Part shown: positions 23,060-30,106 of the stretch, in pieces | Layout: each line of letters opens with the position of its first letter | Numbering within the stretch: position 1 is the stretch's first letter | From: Chloroflexota bacterium | GTDB lineage: Bacteria > Chloroflexota > Anaerolineae > Anaerolineales > Villigracilaceae | NCBI GenBank assembly: GCA_016234485.1 | Contig: JACRBL010000029.1 | Location: 1 to 64,000, forward strand | Reading direction: 5' to 3' | Length of the DNA stretch: 64,000 nucleotides | The notes under the pieces: generated by a model | The model's database searches: none | What the model was told of the DNA's origin: nothing | The model's input: the letters and a program-made list of their open reading frames with translations, nothing else | Made by a program: the position numbers and the translations under genes

Positions 23060-24131
23060 CCCACTTCACCGATTGCAAAAAGTCTGTGTCGAGGCGCGCC
23101 GCAAATTCGGCCAGCAGGCGCGCGGCGCGTTGGATGTCGGCCAGCGCGGCCACTTCCACGGGCGTGTGCATGTAACGGATCGGAATGCTGACGATGCCAG
23201 TGGGAACGCCCGCGCGCGAAAGTTGGATGGCATCCGTCTCGGTGCCAGAATTACGCGGCATCGGTTCGACGGCAAACGGAATTTCGAGTTCTTTGGCGAG
23301 GTCGCGCAAAGTCTTCAACACAAACGGATGGACGTGCGGCCCGATGCCTAGCGTGGGTCCGCCGCCGAGCGGAAATGTCTCCCAGCCATTCGCGCCCGGC
23401 GACTTGGCGAAGGTCACGTCCACCACAAGCGCGAGGTCGGGACGCAAACCGAATGCAGACGTAGCCGCGCCCGCGTAGGTGACTTCCTCTTGCACGGTGG
23501 CCGCGAACCACGCGTCCCATGCGATGCTTCGACTTCGCTCAGCACAGGCTTTTGCGGACACTGCTTCGAGCGCGAGAGTCAGCGCCGCGACGGAGGCACG
23601 GTTATCGAGCGAGTGTCCGCTGAGCAGACCTTCGCCCAGTTCGAACGGTTCATTTGCGAACGAGACGAGGTCGCCCACGCGCACGAGACGCGTCGCGCGC
23701 GCGGCGGTGAGGCCGACGTCCACGAGCAGGTGATTCCAGTTGGGCGCGTTTTTCGCTTCGTCATCGGGGATGAGCGCGGCGGGACGCGCGACGATCAGTC
23801 CCTGCACGGGTTGGCGCGCGTGAACTGTCACCTGCTGGCCGGGGAGCAGGCGCGTGTCGAGTCCGCCGATCTGCGTGAGGCGCAGGAAGCCGTCCTCGAA
23901 GCCCGCCACCATCATGCCGATGGCGTCCATGTGCGCGGAGATCAGCAGGCGTGGACGCGGCTCGGGAGCGCTACCCCGCCGGAGGGCATGAATGGAACCG
24001 AGGCGGCTGAGATGCGTCTCGTCGGCGAGATTTTGCCAGCGGGCGCGAATCAAATCCGCCGCGGGGGATTCATGTCCAGAGAGTCCCGCGGTGGATAATA
24101 GGGATTTAAGGAAGGGAGAGATGTCGGTCAC
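23052..24131 (-). CDS. M42-family metallo-aminopeptidase (third paralogue)
   Basis: A 359-residue M42 enzyme: ISAHMDAIGMMV, SLDNRASVAAL (Asn where the other paralogues have Asp), ATVQEEVTYAGA, VVDVTFAKSP, and the IRYMHTPVEV histidine. The start is GTG at 24131, overlapping the upstream stop in a GTGA arrangement. A segment reading KACAERSRSIA is encoded by a repeat (23524-23551) between a helix and the catalytic strand. It heads the peptidase genes and overlaps the membrane protein by eight bases. Confidence 0.87.
   Translation of the reverse strand: MTDISPFLKSLLSTAGLSGHESPAADLIRARWQNLADETHLSRLGSIHALRRGSAPEPRPRLLISAHMDAIGMMVAGFEDGFLRLTQIGGLDTRLLPGQQVTVHARQPVQGLIVARPAALIPDDEAKNAPNWNHLLVDVGLTAARATRLVRVGDLVSFANEPFELGEGLLSGHSLDNRASVAALTLALEAVSAKACAERSRSIAWDAWFAATVQEEVTYAGAATSAFGLRPDLALVVDVTFAKSPGANGWETFPLGGGPTLGIGPHVHPFVLKTLRDLAKELEIPFAVEPMPRNSGTETDAIQLSRAGVPTGIVSIPIRYMHTPVEVAALADIQRAARLLAEFAARLDTDFLQSVKWDD
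23524..23551 (-). repeat. In-frame CTTCGACTTCGCTCAGCACAG repeat in the M42 gene
   Basis: TGCTTCGACTTCGCTCAGCA is a sequence I recognise as a widespread short repeat in several bacterial phyla. Here it encodes CAERSRS in frame. Confidence 0.65.
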
Positions 24132-24616
24132 GGGGTGGGGGTGGGCGTTTCGGTTGTGGTGGGGGTGGGCGTTTCAGTGGGGGTGGGCGTGAGGGTTTCG
24201 GTGGGCGTCTCGGTGTGGGTGGGCGTGGGCGTGATGGACGCGGTGACGGTGGATGTAAAAGTCCACGTGGGGGTGAAGGTCACGGAGGCTGTCCACGTGG
24301 GAGACGGCGTAAATGTCCGCGTGGGAGGCAGGAAGGGCGTGGGGCTGATGGAGGGAGTGAAGGTCGTGGTCGGCGGCAGGATGAGGGTGGCGGTGATCGT
24401 CAAAATGGAGGGCGTGAGGCTGAAGGTGGGCGTGGCGATGGACGGGTCGAGCGTGGACGTGATGGAGGCAGTGACCGTGGGCGTGGACGTGACGGTTCCG
24501 CGTTCGGGCGCGAGCGCGATGGCCGCCCAGGCGAGGCAATAACAGGGAATCGCAAGAATTGTAATGAAGGCGAGGGTTGCGTGCCTGCGGCCACGGATTT
24601 CAGAGGATGCGTCCAT
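24128..24616 (-). CDS. Thr/Pro-rich membrane-anchored protein
   Basis: A 162-residue protein: basic N-terminus, one hydrophobic helix (about 13-37), then about 120 residues of degenerate Thr/Pro repeats (TPTHTETPTETLTPTPTETP). Such stalks are common linkers in Chloroflexota surface proteins, but here no globular domain follows, so it is a stalk alone or a spacer in the cell envelope. It overlaps the third M42 gene by four bases and has a leaderless-type -10 box. Confidence 0.65.
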   Translation of the reverse strand: MDASSEIRGRRHATLAFITILAIPCYCLAWAAIALAPERGTVTSTPTVTASITSTLDPSIATPTFSLTPSILTITATLILPPTTTFTPSISPTPFLPPTRTFTPSPTWTASVTFTPTWTFTSTVTASITPTPTHTETPTETLTPTPTETPTPTTTETPTPTP

Positions 24617-24622
24617 GTGGCG

Positions 24623-24628
24623 ATGATA
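24623..24628 (-). promoter_or_regulatory. Leaderless-type promoter of the 24616 gene
   Basis: Minus-strand TATCAT, six bases before the ATG; no ribosome site. It drives the minus-strand peptidase cluster and is divergent from the 24708 promoter. Confidence 0.45.
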
Positions 24629-24695
24629 ACATGGGAGGGATGGGTTGGTAAATGGTAGGCGCTGACCACCGTTTCAACATCCTCCCCTCTTATGT

Positions 24696-24701
24696 TAAAC
24701 T
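24696..24701 (+). promoter_or_regulatory. Leaderless-type promoter of the 24708 gene
   Basis: TAAACT, six bases before the ATG at 24708; no purine-rich ribosome site (the preceding bases are TCCCCCC). Confidence 0.4.
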
Positions 24702-24707
24702 CCCCCC

Positions 24708-26291
24708 ATGCCCTCATCCAAACTCTCCACCATCCTTTTACGTTTTTCGTTTTTCGTTTTCCTCCTCTCCTCCTGCGCGCCAACCCCTACTCCCTCCGCG
24801 CCGACCCTCCCGCCTCCCGTCACCTCGACACCCCTCCCCCCGACACCCGACACTCCGACGCCCGTCCCCTCAACACCTGACACCTCGCCCCCGACGCCTG
24901 ATAGCATCCCCTTTGGGGACACTGACATTCTCACTCTCGCCCAAAAAGATCGCCTCAACCAAATCGCGCAAGCCTTCGTCTCCTCCACCCAGGAAGAAGC
25001 CCTCGCCAAAGCGGAAAAGATCGGCTTCGTCCAATACGCCGATCCTTCCAACATGTGTGGGCCGCTCTCCATTGCCCAACTGCGCGACGCGGGCCTCCTC
25101 GACCGCTACGTTGACCCGCACGATTTCTGGCTCATGCGTCCCGACACCAACGCCGAAACCATCCGCAAAACTTTTCCCGAAGATCGTTTCGAGCATTTCC
25201 TTTTCAAACAATCCACTGCCGAATTTGATTTTATAAAATTTCCGCTCAAGGCGGGCGATTTCATCTACCTCTATTCGGGCAAGAACGGCACCTTCGAACA
25301 CATCCTCACCGTCACCCGCGTGGACGAAGCGGGCCGCGCCTACACCGTCACCAACCTCAACACCCAGCCCTATCCCAACTACTATTACGTTATCCGCGAA
25401 GTGATGCTCTACGATCCCGCCCAACCAGGCGTCGGTCAATTCTACGATTGGACGAACGAATCCAAAAACAACTGGATCGGCCTCACAGGCTACGGCGGAT
25501 TCGAACTCTGGCGCTTCAAAACCCCCGTGCAGGATTTCTCCTCCGCCGAACTTAATCTCGCGGACGCATTGGATTCCATCTTCGCGGACGCGGGCGGCCA
25601 ATGGCATTCGCTCATCCTGGACCTCGAGGCGGGCCGCGTCGTCCACTCGCGACTCAGCGCCGACGCGGTCCACACGGCCTCGGTCATCAAAGTCCCCGTC
25701 GCGATGTTGTTGTTCAAAAGTCTCGAAGCGAAAAACATTCCCCCCGAAGAACTGCCCGCCTACCTCGCCTCGCACGGAAACGGATTCCTGCTCTCCGAAG
25801 CCCTGCACGATATGCTCGTAGACTCAGACGAGAAAGCCACCGAAGACCTGCTCGAATACATCCGCTTTTCGGGCTTCAACATCTCGTCCACGCTGGCGAA
25901 GTGGGGCGCGCCCAACGTCAACGTCTATCGCCGCACCGCGCCGCTCAGCGAGATCGCGCATCTCTTCGCAGGACTCTATCAAGGGGATTTTATCGAGCCG
26001 CAAGCGCGGGAGATGCTTCTCGATTGGATGTCGGAATACTCCCCCAACGATGACACGCGTCTCGGCGTCTTGCGCTCGCTCCTCCCCGTGGATGGGAAAC
26101 TCTACAACAAACGCGGCTCCATCACCGACGGGCGTCTCGTCATCGGCGACGCCGCCATCGTGACGTGGGACTCGCGCGCCTACGTCATCCTTATCTTCGG
26201 CTACCCTGGTGGGGAAACTCCAACGGACGACCTGAAACTGGTCGCGGCCATCGAACAATCCGCCCTCGCGTTTTGGGAATTCGCGAAATAA
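24708..26291 (+). CDS. Lipoprotein with C-terminal serine hydrolase (class A beta-lactamase-like) domain
   Basis: A 527-residue exported protein: signal with lipobox (FLLSSCAP), a Pro/Thr linker (about 25-65), a central domain of about 200 residues with Cys/His that may be a papain-like or C39-like fold (MCGPLSIAQL, GTFEHILTVTRV; tentative), and a C-terminal penicillin-binding/beta-lactamase fold with the SxxK motif in HTASVIKVPVAML and a KTG-like KRG in YNKRGSI. The SDN element reads VDSDEKA. This combination suggests a cell-wall or peptide hydrolase rather than an antibiotic-resistance enzyme. It is divergent from the peptidase cluster. Confidence 0.8.
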   Translation: MPSSKLSTILLRFSFFVFLLSSCAPTPTPSAPTLPPPVTSTPLPPTPDTPTPVPSTPDTSPPTPDSIPFGDTDILTLAQKDRLNQIAQAFVSSTQEEALAKAEKIGFVQYADPSNMCGPLSIAQLRDAGLLDRYVDPHDFWLMRPDTNAETIRKTFPEDRFEHFLFKQSTAEFDFIKFPLKAGDFIYLYSGKNGTFEHILTVTRVDEAGRAYTVTNLNTQPYPNYYYVIREVMLYDPAQPGVGQFYDWTNESKNNWIGLTGYGGFELWRFKTPVQDFSSAELNLADALDSIFADAGGQWHSLILDLEAGRVVHSRLSADAVHTASVIKVPVAMLLFKSLEAKNIPPEELPAYLASHGNGFLLSEALHDMLVDSDEKATEDLLEYIRFSGFNISSTLAKWGAPNVNVYRRTAPLSEIAHLFAGLYQGDFIEPQAREMLLDWMSEYSPNDDTRLGVLRSLLPVDGKLYNKRGSITDGRLVIGDAAIVTWDSRAYVILIFGYPGGETPTDDLKLVAAIEQSALAFWEFAK

Positions 26292-26301
26292 CCGTTTGAT
26301 T

Positions 26302-26425
26302 CGTCATTGCGAGCGTTCTTTGCGACACTTGCACCGCACTGCGTTTGGTGCAGTGCAGGTGAGCAATCTCCTCGCACGGCTAGGGGATTGCTTCGTCGGG
26401 AAGAGCGCCCTCCTCGCAATGACGG
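26302..26425. repeat. CATTGCGAG dispersed repeat, copy 5
   Basis: TCGTCATTGCGAGCGTTC ... CCTCCTCGCAATGACGG with the CACTGCGTTTGGTGCAGTG module. It fills the space between two convergent genes. Confidence 0.85.
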
Positions 26426-26431
26426 ACGCGC

Positions 26432-27010
26432 TTACTCAAACCACTTCTCCTCCAGCGCGGGCCACTCCTCCGATTGCTCGGCGCGGTCGTTCCAGTTCTC
26501 TTTCCCGCTCCACGATTCGATTTTCAATTCATAGACCGACGTTCGCTTCAATTCCTTGTCCGTAATGGGACGATACTCGCGTCCGGCTTCCATCGCGGGG
26601 AAATATTTTTTGAGCAGGCCATTTAACGCGGCGGTTTTTTCCTCGTTTGATTCCAGAATCCGCACCGTCCCGAAGACCATCACGCTCCGAAACTGCACCG
26701 AAAATTCCAGCGCTACATTTGAGGGGAGCAGGCGTCCCATTTCGCTGGCTTCGAGACAAACCTTCGGGTTGCGCTCGAGGTTGGCGCGGATGCGTCCCGC
26801 CAGGTTGGAGTGGAAGATGACGCGCTGATTGGACTCATCGTACCAAAACGTCGTCGGCGTGACGAAGGGCTGGTCGTCCCAGGTTGTGGCGACGCGTCCG
26901 ATTTGGGAAACGCGTAAGAATTGGCGAATCCACTCATCGTCACGCGTGTATTCGGGCAGGCGTTGATTTGCCGTCGGCGGTTGGGAGGTCAGGTCGTAGT
27001 CGCGCGTCAT
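26432..27010 (-). CDS. Pyridoxamine 5'-phosphate oxidase-like flavin-binding protein
   Basis: A 192-residue split-barrel protein: FLRVSQIGRVATTWDDQPFVTPTTFWYDE is the typical start of the PNPOx-like FMN/F420/haem-binding fold, followed by VIFHSNLAGRIRANLERNPKVCLEASE and the VRILESNEEK strand. The substrate and cofactor are not determined. The start at 27010 overlaps the upstream DUF4342 stop (ATGA); the frame is open to 27082. It is last in a three-gene leaderless operon starting at 27860. Confidence 0.85.
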   Translation of the reverse strand: MTRDYDLTSQPPTANQRLPEYTRDDEWIRQFLRVSQIGRVATTWDDQPFVTPTTFWYDESNQRVIFHSNLAGRIRANLERNPKVCLEASEMGRLLPSNVALEFSVQFRSVMVFGTVRILESNEEKTAALNGLLKKYFPAMEAGREYRPITDKELKRTSVYELKIESWSGKENWNDRAEQSEEWPALEEKWFE

Positions 27011-27264
27011 GCTTCGGTCTTCTTCTCCACGACCACAGTCGCTTCGGCTACCAGCGCGGCGATCGCGCCGATGGCCGCCCACACGGGAACGAGGATCGCG
27101 CCCACCACTCCCAGCGTGAGCGGGACTTCGATCAGCGTGCGCCCTTCCTTGTCTTTGATGATGATGCGGCGGATGTTGCCTTCGTGCAGAAGTTGTTTGA
27201 TCTTCGCGACGAGTTCCTCGCCGTTCACGCGAAACTCTTCCGTGCCGTTGTGAAATGTGGTCAT
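27007..27264 (-). CDS. DUF4342-family protein
   Basis: An 85-residue protein: about 50 residues of alpha/beta sequence (VNGEELVAKIKQLLHEGN, RRIIIKDKEGRTLIEVPLTLG) followed by a hydrophobic helix and a short charged tail. This matches DUF4342, a small domain of unknown function. The ATG at 27264 overlaps the previous stop by four bases; an in-frame ATG at 27363 lies inside the upstream gene and is rejected. Translation is probably coupled to both neighbours. Confidence 0.8.
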   Translation of the reverse strand: MTTFHNGTEEFRVNGEELVAKIKQLLHEGNIRRIIIKDKEGRTLIEVPLTLGVVGAILVPVWAAIGAIAALVAEATVVVEKKTEA

Positions 27265-27860
27265 GGTTTCCTCGTTTTCAACATTCGTTTGTATAACAAG
27301 ACAAAGGCGATGAATGCAACGGCCCCCGCGCCGATGGAGATCAGCCAAATCCCGTCCAACCAATCGACGCTTGTCATGGAAAAGTATACGAACGCGCCAA
27401 ACGTGAGCGCGCTCAGGAGCGTCACTTCCAGGGCGGAGTAGAATGAGATGCTGTCGGCTTTAAATTCTTTTGGCAGGGTTTTTGAATTCCAGCGAAATGC
27501 CTGCTCCAAATTCAACCCCTGATGATGTTCTGCTACAAAATCCTTGATCTGGTTCATGGCGCGCGCGGCTTCCAACCAGGCCAAACGCAAACGCGCCAAC
27601 TGTGCCACGGTCAACCCGCCGAGAAGGGTCAGCACAAAAAACAGCCCCGCCAGCGAACGATACGCGATCAAGAGTTGTTGCGATGTTCCCGTCAGCAGTT
27701 GCGCGCCGAAGATGGCCGCCACCAATGATCCCACCGCGACGAGGAAGAACGAAGCGGCTTTGCTTCGATCTTCATTCGCCTGGAAAGCGCTGTTGGCGAT
27801 GTATTCAAATTCCGCGGCTAAAAATTCTTCGGGCAGGGGAGGGGGAGTTTCGGGTGGCAT
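27261..27860 (-). CDS. Four-helix membrane protein
   Basis: A 199-residue protein, first of the three-gene operon. A Pro-rich N-terminus (MPPETPPPLPEEFLAAEFEY) and a helical region precede two hairpin pairs of membrane helices (about 35-90 and 145-190). Family not recognised. The ATG at 27860 is preceded at six bases by TATAAT and has no ribosome site, so the mRNA is probably leaderless. Confidence 0.7.
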   Translation of the reverse strand: MPPETPPPLPEEFLAAEFEYIANSAFQANEDRSKAASFFLVAVGSLVAAIFGAQLLTGTSQQLLIAYRSLAGLFFVLTLLGGLTVAQLARLRLAWLEAARAMNQIKDFVAEHHQGLNLEQAFRWNSKTLPKEFKADSISFYSALEVTLLSALTFGAFVYFSMTSVDWLDGIWLISIGAGAVAFIAFVLLYKRMLKTRKP

Positions 27861-27866
27861 GGCGTG

Positions 27867-27872
27867 ATTATA
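27867..27872 (-). promoter_or_regulatory. Leaderless promoter of the 27860 operon
   Basis: Minus-strand TATAAT six bases before the ATG. Confidence 0.65.
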
Positions 27873-27887
27873 CACGCCAGTTTATCG

Positions 27888-27930
27888 TGGGGCGGAATCC
27901 CATATCGTACCCGTAGGGTATTCCACCCCA
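27888..27930. repeat. TGGGGCGGAATCCC palindrome
   Basis: TGGGGCGGAATCCC faces GGGTATTCCACCCCA around ATATCGTACCCGTA. It lies directly after the stop of the OmpR-like gene and may also act as its terminator. Confidence 0.7.
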
Positions 27931-27931
27931 C

Positions 27932-28630
27932 TTATTTATCCACAAAACTATAGCCGCCTGGTTGGGTCTGGATCAAATCGGCCTTTCCCGATTCGTCCTC
28001 CAACTTTCGGCGCAGGCGATACACCACGTTCTTCAGCAATGCCAGGTCGGCTTTTTCCATGCCCCAAACGGTTTGCATGATCTCATCCGCTTTGAAGACG
28101 TAGCCCGGGCGACTCATCAACAGGTGCAGGAGACGGAACTCGAGGTTGGTGAGGCGGACTTCGGACCCTGTCGGCGCCACCGCGGACCGATGGGCCGGGT
28201 CCAGCCTCAACGGTCCGGTGCGAAGCGGAGACATCGGTTGCGCCCAACTGCGCCGTCCCCAGGCCAAAATCTTTGCCAGAAATATCGCCGGGCTGACGGG
28301 TTTCACCACGCACTCGTCCACGCCGTTTTGGTAGGCTTCGAGAATCTCGTTCTCGTTGCTGGCGGGCAGAAAGAGCAAAATGGGGCTGGCGCTCAGGGCG
28401 CGGTATCGCTTGCAGAGGGCGATGCGCTGTTCGTGCGAGGCGTTGATGTCAATGATGATCAGGTCGGGGATGTCTTCCAGCGCGTGTTCCATGGCGCGCT
28501 CGAAGATGGTTTCGAGAATGGCTACCAATCCCTTTTCGCGGATCAAATATCCCCAAATAGGAGCGGTCGCGGTCTGGTCACAAACAACATAGACGCGTAG
28601 AGGAGCTTTGCTTTCAGGGTTCGGTTGCAT
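27932..28630 (-). CDS. OmpR/PhoB-family response regulator
   Basis: A 232-residue two-domain regulator. The receiver has the phospho-acceptor Asp in DLIIIDINASH and the conserved Lys in ECVVKPVSP, but its N-terminal acidic pair is weak (VYVVCDQTATA), so phosphorylation is uncertain. The C-terminal winged helix shows LTNLEFRLLHLLMSRPGYVFKADEIMQTVWG and VVYRLRRKLEDE. The ATG at 28630 follows TATAAT by six bases and is preferred to in-frame starts at 28636 and 28666, which would overlap or precede the promoter. No histidine kinase is adjacent. Direct repeats upstream suggest autoregulation. Confidence 0.87.
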   Translation of the reverse strand: MQPNPESKAPLRVYVVCDQTATAPIWGYLIREKGLVAILETIFERAMEHALEDIPDLIIIDINASHEQRIALCKRYRALSASPILLFLPASNENEILEAYQNGVDECVVKPVSPAIFLAKILAWGRRSWAQPMSPLRTGPLRLDPAHRSAVAPTGSEVRLTNLEFRLLHLLMSRPGYVFKADEIMQTVWGMEKADLALLKNVVYRLRRKLEDESGKADLIQTQPGGYSFVDK

Positions 28631-28636
28631 GAGCAT

Positions 28637-28678
28637 ATTATAAACAAAAAACGGAGAATTGGTCACAATAAGTCACAA
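28637..28678 (-). promoter_or_regulatory. Leaderless promoter and candidate operator of the response regulator
   Basis: Minus-strand TATAAT (28637-28642) six bases before the ATG. Upstream, TTGTGACT and TTGTGACC (28671-28678 and 28661-28668) are direct repeats spaced exactly 10 bp across the -35 position, as expected for OmpR-type sites. Confidence 0.55.
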
Positions 28679-28768
28679 AATAATACTAAATTATGACCTT
28701 TGGGTGATATGGCAAAAAACGAAGCGCTTTTATACTGTAATTACAAATTTGGAGAAAAGGAGATTAAG

Positions 28769-29731
28769 ATGAAAAAACTTTACGTTGTACTTTTGGCTTT
28801 GGCCTTTGTGGCCTCAGCCTGCCAGTTGGGCGGCGGAGAAGCCCAGCCGACCGCCATTTCCCTGCCCTCGGCGGTTCCCAGCCCCACGGCCCTGCTCAAC
28901 CCCACCGCGGGCCCGCAAGGTGGCGGCGCGGCTGAAGCCGGCACCGAGAAGGTGTCTGCCTCCGACGGCATGACGCAGGTCTACATCCCCGATGGCACGT
29001 TCCAGCGCGGCGGCATTGATTCAGACGCGCACACCAACGAAATGCCCGCCGACAAAGTGACTATGACCGGCTTCTGGATGGACAAACTCGAAGTCACCAA
29101 CGGTATGTATAAACTGTGCGTGGACGCCGGCGTTTGCGAACTGCCGCACTACGGAAGCCAGCCCGTGCTCAAGTCCAAGACCCGCGATCCCTACTTCGGT
29201 AATGCTGAATTTGCCGATTACCCCGTCGTGTACGTGGGTTGGGGCGATGCGGATGCCTACTGCAAGTGGGCCGGCCGCCGTCTTCCGACCGAAGCCGAAT
29301 GGGAATATGCCGCCCGCGGTAGCTTCCCCTCGCTGAATCTCTTCCCCTGGGGCGACACGCTTCCGGATGGTTCATATGCCAACTTCAATTACGGCGTGGG
29401 CGATACCATGCGTGTGGGTAGCTTCCCTTCTGGGGCCAGCGTCTATGGCGTTCTCGACATGGCTGGTAACGTGGCCGAATGGGTGAGTGACCTGTACGAC
29501 ATAAAGTACTACAGCTTGGGCAATACCATGAATCCCACCGGCCCTGTTGGCAAAACCGACGAGTTCATGCGCGTCGTGCGCGGCGGTCACTGGGGCGATA
29601 GCTGGAAGATGCTGCGCGTCTCCTCCCGCGCGTCCATGATGGGACCCAACCCGAACGTTCAAGTTGGAACCGATCGCTGGTTCGGCGATTCGGCCCCCTC
29701 GGTCGGCTTCCGTTGCGCCTCCGATAACTAA
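28769..29731 (+). CDS. Lipoprotein with formylglycine-generating-enzyme-like (SUMF1) domain
   Basis: A 320-residue lipoprotein (MKKLYVVLLALAFVASAC lipobox), a Pro/Thr linker, then a SUMF1/FGE-sulfatase domain: FWMDKLEVTNGMYKLC, the classic RLPTEAEWEYAARG, DMAGNVAEWVSD, VVRGGHWGD and the terminal VGFRCASDN. SUMF1 domains include formylglycine-generating enzymes and many non-catalytic carbohydrate- or protein-binding versions; an extracellular lipoprotein with no sulfatase nearby is more likely one of the latter. The ATG at 28769 has an AAAAGGAG site. A second protein with this domain is at 37498-39246. Confidence 0.87.
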   Translation: MKKLYVVLLALAFVASACQLGGGEAQPTAISLPSAVPSPTALLNPTAGPQGGGAAEAGTEKVSASDGMTQVYIPDGTFQRGGIDSDAHTNEMPADKVTMTGFWMDKLEVTNGMYKLCVDAGVCELPHYGSQPVLKSKTRDPYFGNAEFADYPVVYVGWGDADAYCKWAGRRLPTEAEWEYAARGSFPSLNLFPWGDTLPDGSYANFNYGVGDTMRVGSFPSGASVYGVLDMAGNVAEWVSDLYDIKYYSLGNTMNPTGPVGKTDEFMRVVRGGHWGDSWKMLRVSSRASMMGPNPNVQVGTDRWFGDSAPSVGFRCASDN

Positions 29732-29750
29732 TCCAGTTTTGGTTCGTTTA

Positions 29751-29780
29751 GACCGTCGGGTTTTCCCGGCGGTCTTTTTT
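29751..29780 (+). terminator. Terminator after the SUMF1 lipoprotein
   Basis: GACCGTCGGG / CCCGGCGGTC stem followed by TTTTTT. Confidence 0.9.
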
Positions 29781-29785
29781 ATTAA

Positions 29786-29814
29786 TTGACGCCTCACTTT
29801 GCTTATGGTATTAT
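29786..29814 (+). promoter_or_regulatory. Sigma70-type promoter of metK
   Basis: TTGACG (29786-29791), 17-bp spacer, TATTAT (29809-29814); transcription should start near 29821, just upstream of the SAM aptamer. Confidence 0.75.
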
Positions 29815-29845
29815 CCCGCCACAATTAAACAGCCCCAATCGGCAA

Positions 29846-30030
29846 CTCTTATCCAGAGAGGCGGAGGGACCGGCCCTGCGATGCCTCGACAACCGGTTGT
29901 AGTCTGCTAGTCATGTAGTCTGTTTGTCGCATGGTCTTGTATGTCTGACCACTCGACCACGTGACGAGACGACTAAAAGACTACCAACACGGTGCCAATT
30001 CCGACAGATCGAGATTCTGGAAGATGAGAG
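29846..30030 (+). promoter_or_regulatory. SAM-I (S-box) riboswitch of metK
   Basis: The conserved core is clear: CTTATCCAGAGAGGCGGAGG, GACCGGCCCTGCGATGCC, GACAACCGG, then GGTGCCAATTCC and the closing GATGAGAG. SAM binding is expected to terminate or block metK expression. The P3 arm, normally about 20 nt, holds about 90 nt of repeat-like sequence (29895-29988), so the aptamer is roughly 185 nt rather than about 110. Confidence 0.92.
29895..29988. repeat. Short-unit repeat inserted in the P3 arm of the SAM riboswitch
   Basis: Units TAGTCTG, CTAGTCA, TGTAGTC, TGGTCTTG face complementary GACCACTCGACC, GACGAGACGACT, AGACTAC. The ends GGTTGTAGTC and GACTACCAAC pair, so the whole insert can fold as one long hairpin extending P3. 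Confidence 0.75.
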
Positions 30031-30047
30031 GGCAGCCGTGCTTCGTG

Positions 30048-30086
30048 CAAATTGCCCTTTCGAGTCCGGAGGGGCAATTTCATTTC
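30048..30086 (+). terminator. Expression-platform hairpin of the metK riboswitch
   Basis: AAATTGCCC (30049-30057) pairs with GGGCAATTT (30072-30080), followed by CATTT. The weak U-tract makes transcription termination or ribosome-site masking equally possible. Confidence 0.65.
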
Positions 30087-30106
30087 CACAAGGAGACCCA
30101 ACCACA

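Noticed and set aside
24135..24542. 135-residue Val/Gly-rich ORF on the plus strand
   Set aside because: It is the complement of the Thr/Pro repeat gene at 24128-24616 and has no ribosome site.
24708..26291. Annotation as an antibiotic-resistance beta-lactamase
   Set aside because: SxxK and KTG-like motifs are present, but the multidomain lipoprotein layout and the altered SDN/KTG motifs fit a general serine hydrolase better.
29924..30106. 61-codon N-terminal extension of MetK
   Set aside because: This is the riboswitch region; MetK proteins start near the [10 protein letters not shown] residues, which have a ribosome site.
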